This document shows positions 46,554 to 55,089 of a stretch of 64,000 nucleotides of DNA, in pieces. Source of the stretch: Sphingobacterium sp. SYP-B4668 (GTDB taxonomy: Bacteria > Bacteroidota > Bacteroidia > Sphingobacteriales > Sphingobacteriaceae); assembly GCF_027627455.1 (NCBI RefSeq), contig NZ_CP115483.1, positions 930,001 through 994,000 on the forward strand, written 5' to 3'. Both the position numbers and the translations under genes were made by a program. Positions within the stretch are counted from its first letter, which is position 1; each line of letters begins with the position of its first letter. The notes beneath the pieces are model-generated. The model was given only the letters and a program-made list of their open reading frames with translations. It had not been told where the DNA came from and did not search any database.

Positions 46554-46675
46554 GAAAAAACAAAACCCTGACGATGGGCGCCAGGGTTCGTTACTAACCA
46601 ATTATAAACCTAAATTATGAAAAGACATTTTAAAATTAGCCGTCACTACAACGACTAGATAACCTTTAATTATCT
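46554..46675 (-). ncRNA. Candidate small RNA with its own promoter and terminator
   Basis: On the minus strand an excellent promoter (46680-46712) is followed about 85 bases downstream by AACCCTG/CAGGGTT (46564-46570 with 46582-46588), a 7-bp stem ending in TTTTG and T6. The predicted transcript is about 120 nt. The only minus-strand open frame is eight codons (MSFHNLGL), so a non-coding RNA or short leader is likelier. The plus strand of the same segment holds a 13-codon frame (46617-46658, MKRHFKISRHYND). I do not recognise an RNA family. Confidence 0.5.
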
Positions 46676-46679
46676 TCTA

Positions 46680-46712
46680 CAAAGATACAATCTAATCGGG
46701 TCTCGTTCCAAA
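46680..46712 (-). promoter_or_regulatory. Promoter of the candidate small RNA
   Basis: Minus-strand TTTG (46709-46712) and TATCTTTG (46680-46687) are separated by 21 bases, an exact match to the Bacteroidota TTTG / TAnnTTTG promoter. Transcription would run toward lower coordinates from about 46675. Confidence 0.6.
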
Positions 46713-46911
46713 TGATTTGAGTAAAAAGTTGCGATAACAACTATTTCATGACATTAATTTGATGAAGCATATATCATCCATATTTTTATACCGAATACTT
46801 TCATTCTTCACCGAAGTTTCCTTGGTTCTGATTTAGTAATTATTCATTCAGTAAATGATGGAAATAGATATAAGTTTAATAGCAACAGCATTATAAAAAG
46901 AAAACTATTAC

Positions 46912-46942
46912 TTGTTAAAAGATACAAGTTTATCTAAGTTTG
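46912..46942 (+). promoter_or_regulatory. Promoter of the KdsC-like phosphatase gene
   Basis: TTG (46912-46914) and TAAGTTTG (46935-46942) are 20 bases apart, fitting the Bacteroidota consensus. The box covers the in-frame TTG at 46940, so translation starts at ATG 46964. Confidence 0.6.
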
Positions 46943-46963
46943 AATACATTAAAAGATCGATGT

Positions 46964-47482
46964 ATGGTTTTACAGGAATTTGCAAAAATAAAAGCAATCG
47001 TAATGGATGTAGATGGGGTGCTGACCGACGGAACTGTCCAAGTGGATGAGCATGGAGAGCAGCTGCGTACGTTTAACGTTAAAGACGGTTATGCCATGCA
47101 TTTGGCCATTTCGAAGGGGCTACCTATCGTTGTGATTTCAGGAGGAAAGAACGCAGGCGTACAACGACGATTGGAGGGGTTAGGTATACAGGAGATTCAT
47201 CTTGGCGTTGCTGACAAACTAACCTTGCTGGGAGATATATTGCACCGTTTCAAAATTGAATTGGAAGACGTCATGTTCATTGGAGACGATATGCCCGACT
47301 ATCACTGTATGAAAGCTGTGGGGATTGCGGCTTGTCCTGCCGATGCAGTTGAAGAAATTAGACAAATCTCACACTATGTATCGGGCAAGAGCGGAGGGAA
47401 AGGCGTGGTGCGTGAACTAATCGAAAAGACATTAAAGCTCCAAAATAAATGGTTTGATGATAATAATGTGAAAAGCATCTAA
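46964..47482 (+). CDS. KDO-8-phosphate phosphatase-like HAD protein (KdsC type)
   Basis: A 172-residue C0-type HAD phosphatase. Motif I reads VMDVDGVLTDG, motif II ISGG, motif III the Lys of VADKLTLL, and motif IV GDDMPD. This matches 3-deoxy-D-manno-octulosonate-8-phosphate phosphatase, which provides KDO for the lipopolysaccharide core. KdsC relatives include other sugar-phosphate phosphatases, and kdsA/kdsB are not adjacent. The next gene, maf, starts 3 bases after its stop. Confidence 0.85.
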   Translation: MVLQEFAKIKAIVMDVDGVLTDGTVQVDEHGEQLRTFNVKDGYAMHLAISKGLPIVVISGGKNAGVQRRLEGLGIQEIHLGVADKLTLLGDILHRFKIELEDVMFIGDDMPDYHCMKAVGIAACPADAVEEIRQISHYVSGKSGGKGVVRELIEKTLKLQNKWFDDNNVKSI

Positions 47483-47485
47483 TAC

Positions 47486-48064
47486 ATGTTAAAGAATTTA
47501 GAAAATATTTCAATAGTACTAGGCTCGCAATCACCTCGACGTAGCGAACTATTGAAAGCTATGGGAGTACACTTTGAAGTTGTGGTCAAAACGACGGACG
47601 AGTCGTATGACGAAGCCTTGTCCCCCAAAGAAATAGCTGTCGCTATTGCTGAAAAAAAAGCTTCGGCATTTCAAACAACCGAATTTCAAGATAAACTCGT
47701 CATCACGGCAGATACCATTGTGGTAGCTAATCATTTGATACTAGGTAAACCCAAAGATAGCGATGCCGCAAAAGAGATGTTGTCACTCCTTAGTGGAAAT
47801 ACGCATGAGGTGATGAGTGCAGTTACTCTTCTTTGGAAGGGGCAGGTCAATACATTTGTGGAAGTAACTGCAGTTACACTTAATCCATTGACAGATGATG
47901 AGATTGCGTATTATGTTAATCAATATCAACCGTTCGATAAAGCTGGATCCTACGGAATTCAAGAGTGGATAGGCTTAGTCGGAATTCTTAAATTAGAAGG
48001 TACTTATACGAATGTGGTAGGGTTGCCGACAGCCAGACTCTATCAGGAGTTGAAAAAAATATAA
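47486..48064 (+). CDS. maf: Maf-family nucleoside triphosphate pyrophosphatase
   Basis: A 192-residue Maf protein with the family's SQSPRRSELL near the N-terminus (about 14-23), the acidic TADTIV (about 72-77), GKPKD and the closing YKAGSYGIQ-like DKAGSYGIQEW. Maf enzymes hydrolyse dTTP/UTP or modified nucleotides and were first linked to septum inhibition. The protein is co-transcribed with the KdsC-like gene, and its TAA falls inside the long terminator stem shared with the TonB receptor gene. Confidence 0.93.
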   Translation: MLKNLENISIVLGSQSPRRSELLKAMGVHFEVVVKTTDESYDEALSPKEIAVAIAEKKASAFQTTEFQDKLVITADTIVVANHLILGKPKDSDAAKEMLSLLSGNTHEVMSAVTLLWKGQVNTFVEVTAVTLNPLTDDEIAYYVNQYQPFDKAGSYGIQEWIGLVGILKLEGTYTNVVGLPTARLYQELKKI

Positions 48065-48115
48065 GATAAAAAAAGAAGGGGGACGCTTAGCATCCCCCTT
48101 CTTTTTTTATCTTAT
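48061..48115. terminator. Perfect 23-bp bidirectional terminator, maf / TonB receptor
   Basis: 48061-48083 pairs without mismatch with 48093-48115 around a 9-base loop. The G5/C5 core is flanked by A7 and T7 tracts, so each strand ends in a T-run. Both converging stop codons (48062-48064 and 48112-48114) lie inside the stem. Confidence 0.92.
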
Positions 48116-51033
48116 TTGATATGGTAACGTACTCCGGTATAGAATAGGCGTCCAGATAATGGACCCCAAAGCATATTCGTATCAAAATAATTGCCAAAGG
48201 GATCATCATGTGCCAAAATAGGGTTCTTTTGATAATAGTTGGTGAAATTTTCAGCTCCCACATAAATATCAAAATTCTTCGCTGCTCCAAAAGTTTTGCT
48301 CACTTGTGCATTCATCGTGGCATAAGACTTAGAATACGCAGGAAGTTGGTATTCGACTGGATTCGCCGTTGTAGAAGGTAACCTTTTTTGTCCTACAATG
48401 TTGAGGGTGTAATCAAAGTTCCAGCCCGAATGTAAGGTGTATGCAAGGTTCAGAAAACCTCTATGTTTGGCAAGAAGTGGTTTGCTAAGCCTTTTGTCTG
48501 CATAGTCGGTCTTCACGTCTAAAAGCCTATAGGCCATGCGTGCTTCTAAATGAGGTGCAGGCATGAATCTAAGCTCGGCCTGCATGCTATTGGAATAAGA
48601 CTTCCCGTCAAGATTGTAAAAGGCGACCTCCCTAGGATTTTCAAAATCAACGACTACTTGGTTTTGGAAATGATTTGAAAAGACCTCCACAGAAGCCCCA
48701 GCCTCTCTTCCTAATAATTGAAAAGTTTGATCTACACTGATACCTGTATTCCAGGATACTTCCGGACTTAGACCGTAAGCCTTGTCTTGAGGATTATTTG
48801 ATTTGATCACCAATGCTCGACTGCTAGCCATTGCTGCCATATTCTCGGCAAAGATGTTGGCCGTACGCTGTCCTCTTCCAGAGCTCAGCCTTAAAGTAGT
48901 CCCTTGGATCGGTTGATAACGAAGTTGCATACGTGGGGTTCCGAACCAACCGTACAACGAGTTGTAGTCCGCTCGCATCCCCAACACGGCATCAAACTTT
49001 TCATTTGGACTATACGTATATTCTCCAAAGACACCTGATACCACTTCTTTTCTGGCGTAACCCGTACCGGCCAATGTTTCATCTATATTATCATAGGTCA
49101 CGGTCATCCCAGTTCTATATTTATGGGCTACAGACCCAATAATATCTTGGTATATTAAATTAGCATATCCATTCTTTTGTTCCGCATCATAAGTACGAAT
49201 ACCGAAGTAATTTTTTTGGTCATAGTACGTGCCTGATAATTGCAAGCCTATACTGCGATGGGAGTTGCCTTCAAACACATACCCAAACTTAGCAAACCCT
49301 TCGAATCGGTTGATGTCAAAACCTACACCATAGCGGTTGGTTGTCAGTTTGTCGGTTTTCTCGTCAAAATCCACTTGTCCCCCAATACGGTCATCCTTTA
49401 GATATTTAACTCCAAATTGTGCGATAAAACCTTTACCATTTTCATAGGCCCATCGATTCACCCCTGAGAAAATATTACCAACAGGAAGGTCGCGAAATCC
49501 GTTGTTGCTGAAATTCATGTTTTTGTTGTACATGAAGTTATCATGTAAAAGCAAACCTACAGACCAATTATTCCCAAGTTTCTGTGCTAGATTGAGGTTG
49601 ATATCTGTTCTCCCCATGTCATTTGCATAAGCATTGAAAAATAACTTTTCCGAATTTTGAGGCTTTTTTAGCTCTACATTGATTTGTCCAGCCATGCTTT
49701 CGTATCCATTGACGACCGATCCGATTCCTTTGCTGATCTGTATGGACTCAATCCAAGGACCTGCAATACTGTTGAGTCCTAGAGGCGTGGCTAGCCCTCT
49801 TGGTCCAGGTAGGCTTTCGACAGTAAGCTGTGTATATATGCCACTCAGTCCAAGCATCTGTATTTGCTTACTGCCAGTGACTGCGTCATTACTGACCACA
49901 TCTACCGAAGCATTCGTCTCGAAACTTTCACTGAGGTCACAGCATGCAGCTTTAAAAAGCTCCTTAGAAGTCAATACTTCAACGCGAGAAGGGGTTAATG
50001 CTGATATATAGCTAGACTTGCGTCTGCCAGATACGACTACCTCGGAAAGAACATTCTCTTTGGCATGGACCACTAATACTTCATGCAGATTCTTGACTTC
50101 GACCGTGTCTGAGCGCATCCCGGCAAATGAAAATATCAAATACTTATATCCTTTCTCATGCATGATATTAAAAACTCCGTTTTCATTGGTGGATGTCTGA
50201 CTACCCTTGTGCTCCAGCCATCTGACATTTACACCTGCGATAGGAGTAAGGTCACCTTTGCTATTTTCATCGACAACGACTCCTTTTATTTCATGATCGT
50301 GGTCATGGTGGTCCTCCTCTTTGTGTCCACTACCTTCGTGATTGTGTTCGTTTTTTTCGGAATCCCCAGCTGGATCCCCCAATCTTTCGTACAAGCAACA
50401 CTCGTGCAATTCATTATACACATCATCTTTTGCTCTAACCGCGTCCGTATCATGTCCAACTGCCGCAATATTTTGTTTGATACGATTAAGTCCTATGACT
50501 TCCGAATCATATTGAACGGTAATCATTCCCGTATTGCTATCCCAAGTTGATGATTTTACACCCTTTGTCAAAGCTGCGGTTTCGATTCTTTTTTTACACA
50601 TGGCGCAGTTGCCTGCCACCTCAAAGATAGCTGTGCTGTCTTTTTTTGTATGCAGCTGTACCTCAGTATTGGTTGCGGCTGGGGGCGGAGCGGGGAGCCT
50701 CTCATATTTGCAGCACTCATGTAGTTCGTTGTACACTTTGTCACTTGCTTTCCTGCCTTCTACATCGTGACCCACTGCTGTAATACTTGCTTTGACTTGT
50801 TCAATTTTTACCTTAGAAGCATCGTATGCGATTTGGATATTTCCGGTCGCATTGTTCCACTGCGCAGTTTTCACACCTTTAATAAGGGCCGCTTTTTCGA
50901 TTCTCTTTTTGCACATGGCGCAGTTTCCTCCGACTTTAAAGGACACCGTATTATCTTGTTTACCATTTTGGGCAAAGGCTGGTAATGAACCTATCATGAA
51001 TAAAAATAGTATGATATGGGATATTGCTTTCAT
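48112..51033 (-). CDS. TonB-dependent receptor with duplicated HMA metal-binding modules
   Basis: A 973-residue outer-membrane receptor with unusual N-terminal cargo. After the signal peptide (1-21) come two heavy-metal-associated domains (about 30-93 and 135-197), each with GNCAMCKKRIE (C38/C41; C143/C146) and each followed by NELHECC (105-108; 210-213). A His-rich linker (about 229-247) leads to a carboxypeptidase-regulatory-like domain (about 249-325), the plug (about 340-460) and the 22-strand barrel ending YTGVRYHIK. The metal ligands predict copper or another soft metal as cargo or signal; transport direction is inferred as uptake. The HYC_CC_PP gene lies upstream. Confidence 0.9.
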   Translation of the reverse strand: MKAISHIILFLFMIGSLPAFAQNGKQDNTVSFKVGGNCAMCKKRIEKAALIKGVKTAQWNNATGNIQIAYDASKVKIEQVKASITAVGHDVEGRKASDKVYNELHECCKYERLPAPPPAATNTEVQLHTKKDSTAIFEVAGNCAMCKKRIETAALTKGVKSSTWDSNTGMITVQYDSEVIGLNRIKQNIAAVGHDTDAVRAKDDVYNELHECCLYERLGDPAGDSEKNEHNHEGSGHKEEDHHDHDHEIKGVVVDENSKGDLTPIAGVNVRWLEHKGSQTSTNENGVFNIMHEKGYKYLIFSFAGMRSDTVEVKNLHEVLVVHAKENVLSEVVVSGRRKSSYISALTPSRVEVLTSKELFKAACCDLSESFETNASVDVVSNDAVTGSKQIQMLGLSGIYTQLTVESLPGPRGLATPLGLNSIAGPWIESIQISKGIGSVVNGYESMAGQINVELKKPQNSEKLFFNAYANDMGRTDINLNLAQKLGNNWSVGLLLHDNFMYNKNMNFSNNGFRDLPVGNIFSGVNRWAYENGKGFIAQFGVKYLKDDRIGGQVDFDEKTDKLTTNRYGVGFDINRFEGFAKFGYVFEGNSHRSIGLQLSGTYYDQKNYFGIRTYDAEQKNGYANLIYQDIIGSVAHKYRTGMTVTYDNIDETLAGTGYARKEVVSGVFGEYTYSPNEKFDAVLGMRADYNSLYGWFGTPRMQLRYQPIQGTTLRLSSGRGQRTANIFAENMAAMASSRALVIKSNNPQDKAYGLSPEVSWNTGISVDQTFQLLGREAGASVEVFSNHFQNQVVVDFENPREVAFYNLDGKSYSNSMQAELRFMPAPHLEARMAYRLLDVKTDYADKRLSKPLLAKHRGFLNLAYTLHSGWNFDYTLNIVGQKRLPSTTANPVEYQLPAYSKSYATMNAQVSKTFGAAKNFDIYVGAENFTNYYQKNPILAHDDPFGNYFDTNMLWGPLSGRLFYTGVRYHIK

Positions 51034-51189
51034 TTGTAATGATTAATTGTATGTGAATAAATAATCCCTTAGAAAGTGGTCCCCTAATATCAAGCACGGT
51101 CAACGTGGTTTTTGAAAGTAGGCAATGCACTCACAGTCTTGGGAGGATAAAAGGACTCTATACATCCTTTATTTCAAAGACAATTAATG

Positions 51190-51648
51190 CTAAATTCTGA
51201 AATTACAATGTAGGAGGTGTGATCGGGTACCCGATATAGGTGGAGAGGAGTTAATATTCGACAACAGATGCGGAATAGCGATATCCTCAATAGGATTGAA
51301 ATTATATACCCAGAGTAATGTAATTACTGCTGGGGCAAATAACGTAAAGGAGTTAATCTGCTGGCCAGAAGAATAGTAAGTATCAGACGACTGTTCAAGG
51401 TCCAGTTTTACGTCTTTACATTTATTTGTACTATCCACATTTCCCATTGGGTGGCATGACATCTTGATGTTGTCATGCTTTGGGCTGTCCTTTTTTAAAC
51501 AGAGTGAACAGTTATCATGCGAAGCGACTTCTTTAGAAAATGAAACCAAATTCGTTTTTCCACTGCTACAAAAATGAAAATAGAGAGTCGCTCCGCTCGA
51601 CGTGAACGAATATATAATCAATAAAAATAGTGCTAACCATCTTTTCAT
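51190..51648 (-). CDS. HYC_CC_PP-family small exported protein
   Basis: A 152-residue protein with an N-terminal signal or membrane segment. It has the features of the Bacteroidota HYC_CC_PP family: HFC at 25-27 in place of HYC, scattered Cys (SLCLKK, MSCHP, NKCKDVKLDLEQ), a second hydrophobic stretch, a PP pair and the typical ending HCNFRI. The usual CC pair is reduced to a single Cys (KCKD). The family is commonly found beside metal-related TonB receptors, as here, and is suspected of metal binding. The ATG at 51646-51648 starts the signal peptide. Confidence 0.78.
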   Translation of the reverse strand: MKRWLALFLLIIYSFTSSGATLYFHFCSSGKTNLVSFSKEVASHDNCSLCLKKDSPKHDNIKMSCHPMGNVDSTNKCKDVKLDLEQSSDTYYSSGQQINSFTLFAPAVITLLWVYNFNPIEDIAIPHLLSNINSSPPISGTRSHLLHCNFRI

Positions 51649-51789
51649 CAATCGCAAATATAATAAAAACCAATCGTCTTGGCACGAAAATGGTGATTGT
51701 TACAAAAAAGTTATAATTGGAAAAGCTTCTCCCAAATCTTTCCCAAATTGACAATTTACTTTGTGTTAGAAATATAAAAGATAAGAATT

Positions 51790-52236
51790 ATGAAAAATCT
51801 AATTTTAGCATTAATGCTTTTATTCAGTATCCAGGCTATTTATGCACAGGATATCAAAGAGTCTCAAGTACCTGCTGTAATCTTGAATGCATACAAACTG
51901 CAGTTTAAAAATGCTAAGCTCAGCGAGTGGGAAATTAAGCATAATGGCGTGTATGAAGTTGATTTTAAGACAAGCCTTACAGGAAAGGACCATACAGCCC
52001 TTTACACACCTGAAGGCAAATTAGTGTCATATAAACAAGAGATTACTGCCAAACAGCTTCCCCGAGAAGTGAAAGATGCCATTAAAAAGGAATTTAAAGG
52101 ATTTAGAATCGATGATGTTGATCGTTATGATCAACAGGGAAAGGTTACTTATAAAGTCGGTTTAAAAAATAGTCCACAAGAATACGAAGTCGTATTTTCT
52201 GCAAGTGGAGCAGTAATCAGTAAAAAAATAGATTAG
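51790..52236 (+). CDS. PepSY-like (DUF2874) exported protein
   Basis: A 148-residue protein with signal peptide MKNLILALMLLFSIQAIYAQ and two PepSY-like repeats (about 25-80 and 85-148). The first has the ILNAYKLQFKNAKLSEWEIKHNGVYEVDF pattern and the second EVKDAIKKEFKGFRIDDVDRYD. This fold resembles beta-lactamase-inhibitor-like proteins and is often periplasmic. The role is unknown. It is divergent from the metal-receptor pair and followed by a paralog. Confidence 0.8.
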   Translation: MKNLILALMLLFSIQAIYAQDIKESQVPAVILNAYKLQFKNAKLSEWEIKHNGVYEVDFKTSLTGKDHTALYTPEGKLVSYKQEITAKQLPREVKDAIKKEFKGFRIDDVDRYDQQGKVTYKVGLKNSPQEYEVVFSASGAVISKKID

Positions 52237-52287
52237 TCAACATATTTTGTCAAAACATGTGGTGAGACCATCATGGTTCATTCAGAT

Positions 52288-52412
52288 CGAGTGAAACGAG
52301 TTCATGATGCCATTAAAAACAAATTGTGAACGAATAGTAACACCCAGAAATGAATAAATCTGATAACTTCATCGGCCTTAAAAACAAACCGAGTGAAACG
52401 AGCTCATTGATG
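52288..52412 (+). repeat. Short direct repeat between the two PepSY-like genes
   Basis: CGAGTGAAACGAG followed by T/C-TCAT-(T)-GATGC occurs at 52288-52310 and again at 52390-52412, about 100 bases apart. Between and around the copies no clear promoter or terminator is seen. Confidence 0.4.
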
Positions 52413-52449
52413 CAAATGAGAAAAAGCACTCCTCAATAACTATACACAG

Positions 52450-52887
52450 ATGAAAAAACTACAAATTGTATCATTCGTTGTCGCCTTAACCGCGATTTTT
52501 ATCTCTTGCGATAAAGATGAAGTAATCGATCCCACTACCTTGCCTAGTACAGCTCAAGAGTATGTGTCGTTTCATTTTCCAGAAGCCAACATCAGTAGAG
52601 TGGTAGAAGATAAAGGGGATAATGATTCCTACTACGAAGTATACCTATCCACTGGACACGAATTGGATTTTAACAAGAAAGGTGAAATACACAGCGTCGA
52701 TGGAAAAACTTTAAAGCTTCCTTTTAGTGTGATTCCGCCGAAGTTGTTAACATATGCTACGGAGAAATATCCAGATGCCTTTATTGTTAAATGGGAAAAA
52801 GAGCGTACACTTCAAGAAATAAAACTAAATACAGGAATTGAGTTGGTTTTTGATTTGGAAGGGAATTTTAAAAATGTTGATAACTAA
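52450..52887 (+). CDS. PepSY-like (DUF2874) lipoprotein
   Basis: A 145-residue paralog of the preceding gene, with a lipoprotein signal ending at IFISCDK (Cys20) instead of a plain signal peptide. Two PepSY-like halves are visible (AQEYVSFHFPEANISRVVEDK and ATEKYPDAFIVKWEKERTLQEIKL). It is probably anchored in the periplasmic face of a membrane. Function unknown; duplication with altered targeting is inferred from the shared fold and adjacency. Confidence 0.8.
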   Translation: MKKLQIVSFVVALTAIFISCDKDEVIDPTTLPSTAQEYVSFHFPEANISRVVEDKGDNDSYYEVYLSTGHELDFNKKGEIHSVDGKTLKLPFSVIPPKLLTYATEKYPDAFIVKWEKERTLQEIKLNTGIELVFDLEGNFKNVDN

Positions 52888-52977
52888 TGGGTTGAAGGTC
52901 TTGTAATTGTTTTTATGGTTTACTAATTTAGGTCTAACATTGATGCTGAACTAAGTATAAACCTAAAATTAATCAAG

Positions 52978-53088
52978 ATGGAACAATTAATGTCTAATTC
53001 GACGCTGTTGTACATTTGCGCCGTCCTACTGCTTACCATTGCAGGTGCGCTGTATAAAGTATACAGCACGTTGATAAAGCGAGTCTAG
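52978..53088 (+). CDS. Small single-pass membrane protein (36 aa)
   Basis: ATG at 52978, preceded by AACCTAAAATTAATCAAG, opens a 36-codon frame. It has a polar N-terminus (MEQLMSNS), one hydrophobic helix (about residues 9-25) and a basic tail (KVYSTLIKRV). The size and layout resemble the 37-residue peptide at 14869, though the sequences do not align. No family recognised; translation unproven. Confidence 0.4.
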   Translation: MEQLMSNSTLLYICAVLLLTIAGALYKVYSTLIKRV

Positions 53089-53108
53089 CCCACTAGATAG
53101 TAAAATAC

Positions 53109-53135
53109 AAAGTCCCAATCTTCATTGGGACTTTT
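53109..53135. terminator. trp operon terminator
   Basis: AAAGTCCCAA (53109-53118) pairs over 10 bp with TTGGGACTTT (53125-53134) immediately after the trpA stop; usable in both directions. Confidence 0.82.
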
Positions 53136-53139
53136 GCAT

Positions 53140-53901
53140 TTAGTCTTTGATTTGATGTATAAAATCTGAAATTTTCTCCATATAATCGTCAGTAGCTAAT
53201 AGTTTGACGAACGCACTTCCGATGATTGCACCTCGTGCATACTGGGTTGCTTGAGCAAACGTCTGTTTGTTGGATATTCCAAATCCAATAACCAGAGGGT
53301 TCTTTAGCTTCATACGTTGTATTCGTTCGAAATAGACGGTCGAGTCATCAATATCCAAGCGTTTTCCAGTAGTCGCATTGGAAGATAATAGATAGATAAA
53401 ATTAGTTGATAATTCGTCTATTTTTCTTATTCGGTCTTCGCTAGTTTGAGGCGTTACCAAAAAAATATTGCTAATACCGTACTTGCTAAAGATATCTTTG
53501 TAAAGTTCTTCATATTCATACATAGGGAGGTCTGGTACGATTATCCCATTGACCCCGACACGCTGACACGCTTTACAAAAATTTTCAATTCCGTATTGCA
53601 AGACCGGGTTAAAATATCCCATTAAATAAACTGGAATATTCACCCGCTTCCTTAAATCCGCTAGTTGTTCAAATAGAACATGTAATGTCATCCCATTTTT
53701 TAATGCAACTTCGGAGCTGTGTTGGATAGTCGGACCATCTGCAACAGGGTCTGAATAAGGGAAGCCTATTTCGAGAAAATCGACGCCTGCTTGCTCTAAC
53801 TTTTCCGCAATATCTAGCGTGCTATCTAAAGTCGGGTAGCCCGCGGTGTAATATATTGATAATAGGTGTTTATTTGTTGAAAGTGATAGTGTGCTGCTCA
53901 T
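53140..53901 (-). CDS. trpA: Tryptophan synthase alpha chain
   Basis: TrpA cleaves indole-3-glycerol phosphate, feeding indole to TrpB. The 253-residue TIM barrel has the catalytic Glu in DFLEIGFPYSDPVADGPTIQ (about 39-58), the catalytic Asp in VNGIIVPDLPMYEYEEL (about 119-134), the loop region SNATTGKR and the phosphate site GFGISN. It begins 3 bases after trpB and is the last gene of the operon. Confidence 0.95.
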   Translation of the reverse strand: MSSTLSLSTNKHLLSIYYTAGYPTLDSTLDIAEKLEQAGVDFLEIGFPYSDPVADGPTIQHSSEVALKNGMTLHVLFEQLADLRKRVNIPVYLMGYFNPVLQYGIENFCKACQRVGVNGIIVPDLPMYEYEELYKDIFSKYGISNIFLVTPQTSEDRIRKIDELSTNFIYLLSSNATTGKRLDIDDSTVYFERIQRMKLKNPLVIGFGISNKQTFAQATQYARGAIIGSAFVKLLATDDYMEKISDFIHQIKD

Positions 53902-53904
53902 GGT

Positions 53905-55089
53905 TTAAAAATCGAAGTATTTCATATAATTGTCTAAGTCCTTGTCTCCTCGGCCCGATAGGCATACCACTACGGTCTCTCCACCTTTGAAATTCATTTT
54001 TTCAAGATGGGCCAAAGCATGTGAACTTTCGATAGCGGGTATGATACCTTCTAGACGAGTCAGTTGAAGTCCCGCTTCCATTGCTTCTTGATCTGTGGCA
54101 CTCACGTATTGTCCTCGGCCGCTTTTGAACAACCACGCATGCTGCGGGCCAATACCGGGGTAGTCAAGCCCTGCTGAAATTGAATAGGGTTCTACGACTT
54201 GCCCGTCTTCGGTTTGCATTAAAATCGATCTACTGCCATGTAGCACGCCCTCTTTGCCCAATACTGTTGTCGCAGCACTTTCTCCAGAGTGAACTCCTAG
54301 CCCAGCGGCCTCAATAGCAATAAGTTGTACCTCTTCTTCATCTAGATAGTGATAAAACATGCCTGCGGCATTCGACCCACCTCCAACACAGGCAAGGACA
54401 AAGTCGGGATTCTCTTTGCCAGTTTTGCTTAACAATTGTTTTTTTGTTTCTTCGGATATTATGGATTGAAATCTGGCTACCATGTCTGGATAAGGGTGCG
54501 GGCCTACCACAGATCCGATGATGTAATGTGTATCTACAGGATTGTTGATCCAATCCCTCAATGCCTCGTTGGTTGCATCTTTTAGTGTTCGACTTCCTGA
54601 TTTTGCCGCCACCACCTCTGCCCCCATCATCTTCATACGTGCTACGTTAGGTGCTTGGCGAGCAATGTCGACTTCGCCCATATATACTACGCATTCTAAA
54701 CCTTTTAACGCACAGACCGTTGCCGTAGCCACGCCATGTTGACCAGCACCAGTTTCAGCAATAATACGTTTTTTACCCAATCGTTCCGCTAGCAAAATCT
54801 GTCCGATTGTATTGTTGATTTTGTGTGCGCCTGTGTGGTTTAAATCCTCTCTTTTTAAATAAATATTTGCACCATACTTTGCCGAGAGACGCTTCGCAAG
54901 ATAAAGCGGTGAAGGTCTCCCAACATAATCCGTTAGCAATTGCTGATATTCTTCTTGAAAGTCCGCTTCTTGGATGATGCGGAGATAATCTTGACGTAGT
55001 TCTTCTACATTTGGGTAAAGCATCTCTGGAATATAGGCTCCACCAAATGGTCCGTAATACCCTTTTTGGTTAACTTGATATTTGCTCAT
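53905..55089 (-). CDS. trpB: Tryptophan synthase beta chain
   Basis: TrpB condenses indole with serine using pyridoxal phosphate. The 394-residue protein starts [17 protein letters not shown], has the PLP lysine in HTGAHKINN (about 83-91), [15 protein letters not shown], the phosphate loop GGGSNAAG and the C-terminal SGRGDKDL. It overlaps the end of trpF by 20 bases, suggesting translational coupling. Confidence 0.97.
   Translation of the reverse strand: MSKYQVNQKGYYGPFGGAYIPEMLYPNVEELRQDYLRIIQEADFQEEYQQLLTDYVGRPSPLYLAKRLSAKYGANIYLKREDLNHTGAHKINNTIGQILLAERLGKKRIIAETGAGQHGVATATVCALKGLECVVYMGEVDIARQAPNVARMKMMGAEVVAAKSGSRTLKDATNEALRDWINNPVDTHYIIGSVVGPHPYPDMVARFQSIISEETKKQLLSKTGKENPDFVLACVGGGSNAAGMFYHYLDEEEVQLIAIEAAGLGVHSGESAATTVLGKEGVLHGSRSILMQTEDGQVVEPYSISAGLDYPGIGPQHAWLFKSGRGQYVSATDQEAMEAGLQLTRLEGIIPAIESSHALAHLEKMNFKGGETVVVCLSGRGDKDLDNYMKYFDF

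Noticed and set aside
52350..52439. 29-codon ORF (starts MNKSDNFIGLKN)
   Set aside because: No hydrophobic segment or conserved context; kept only as part of the direct-repeat observation.
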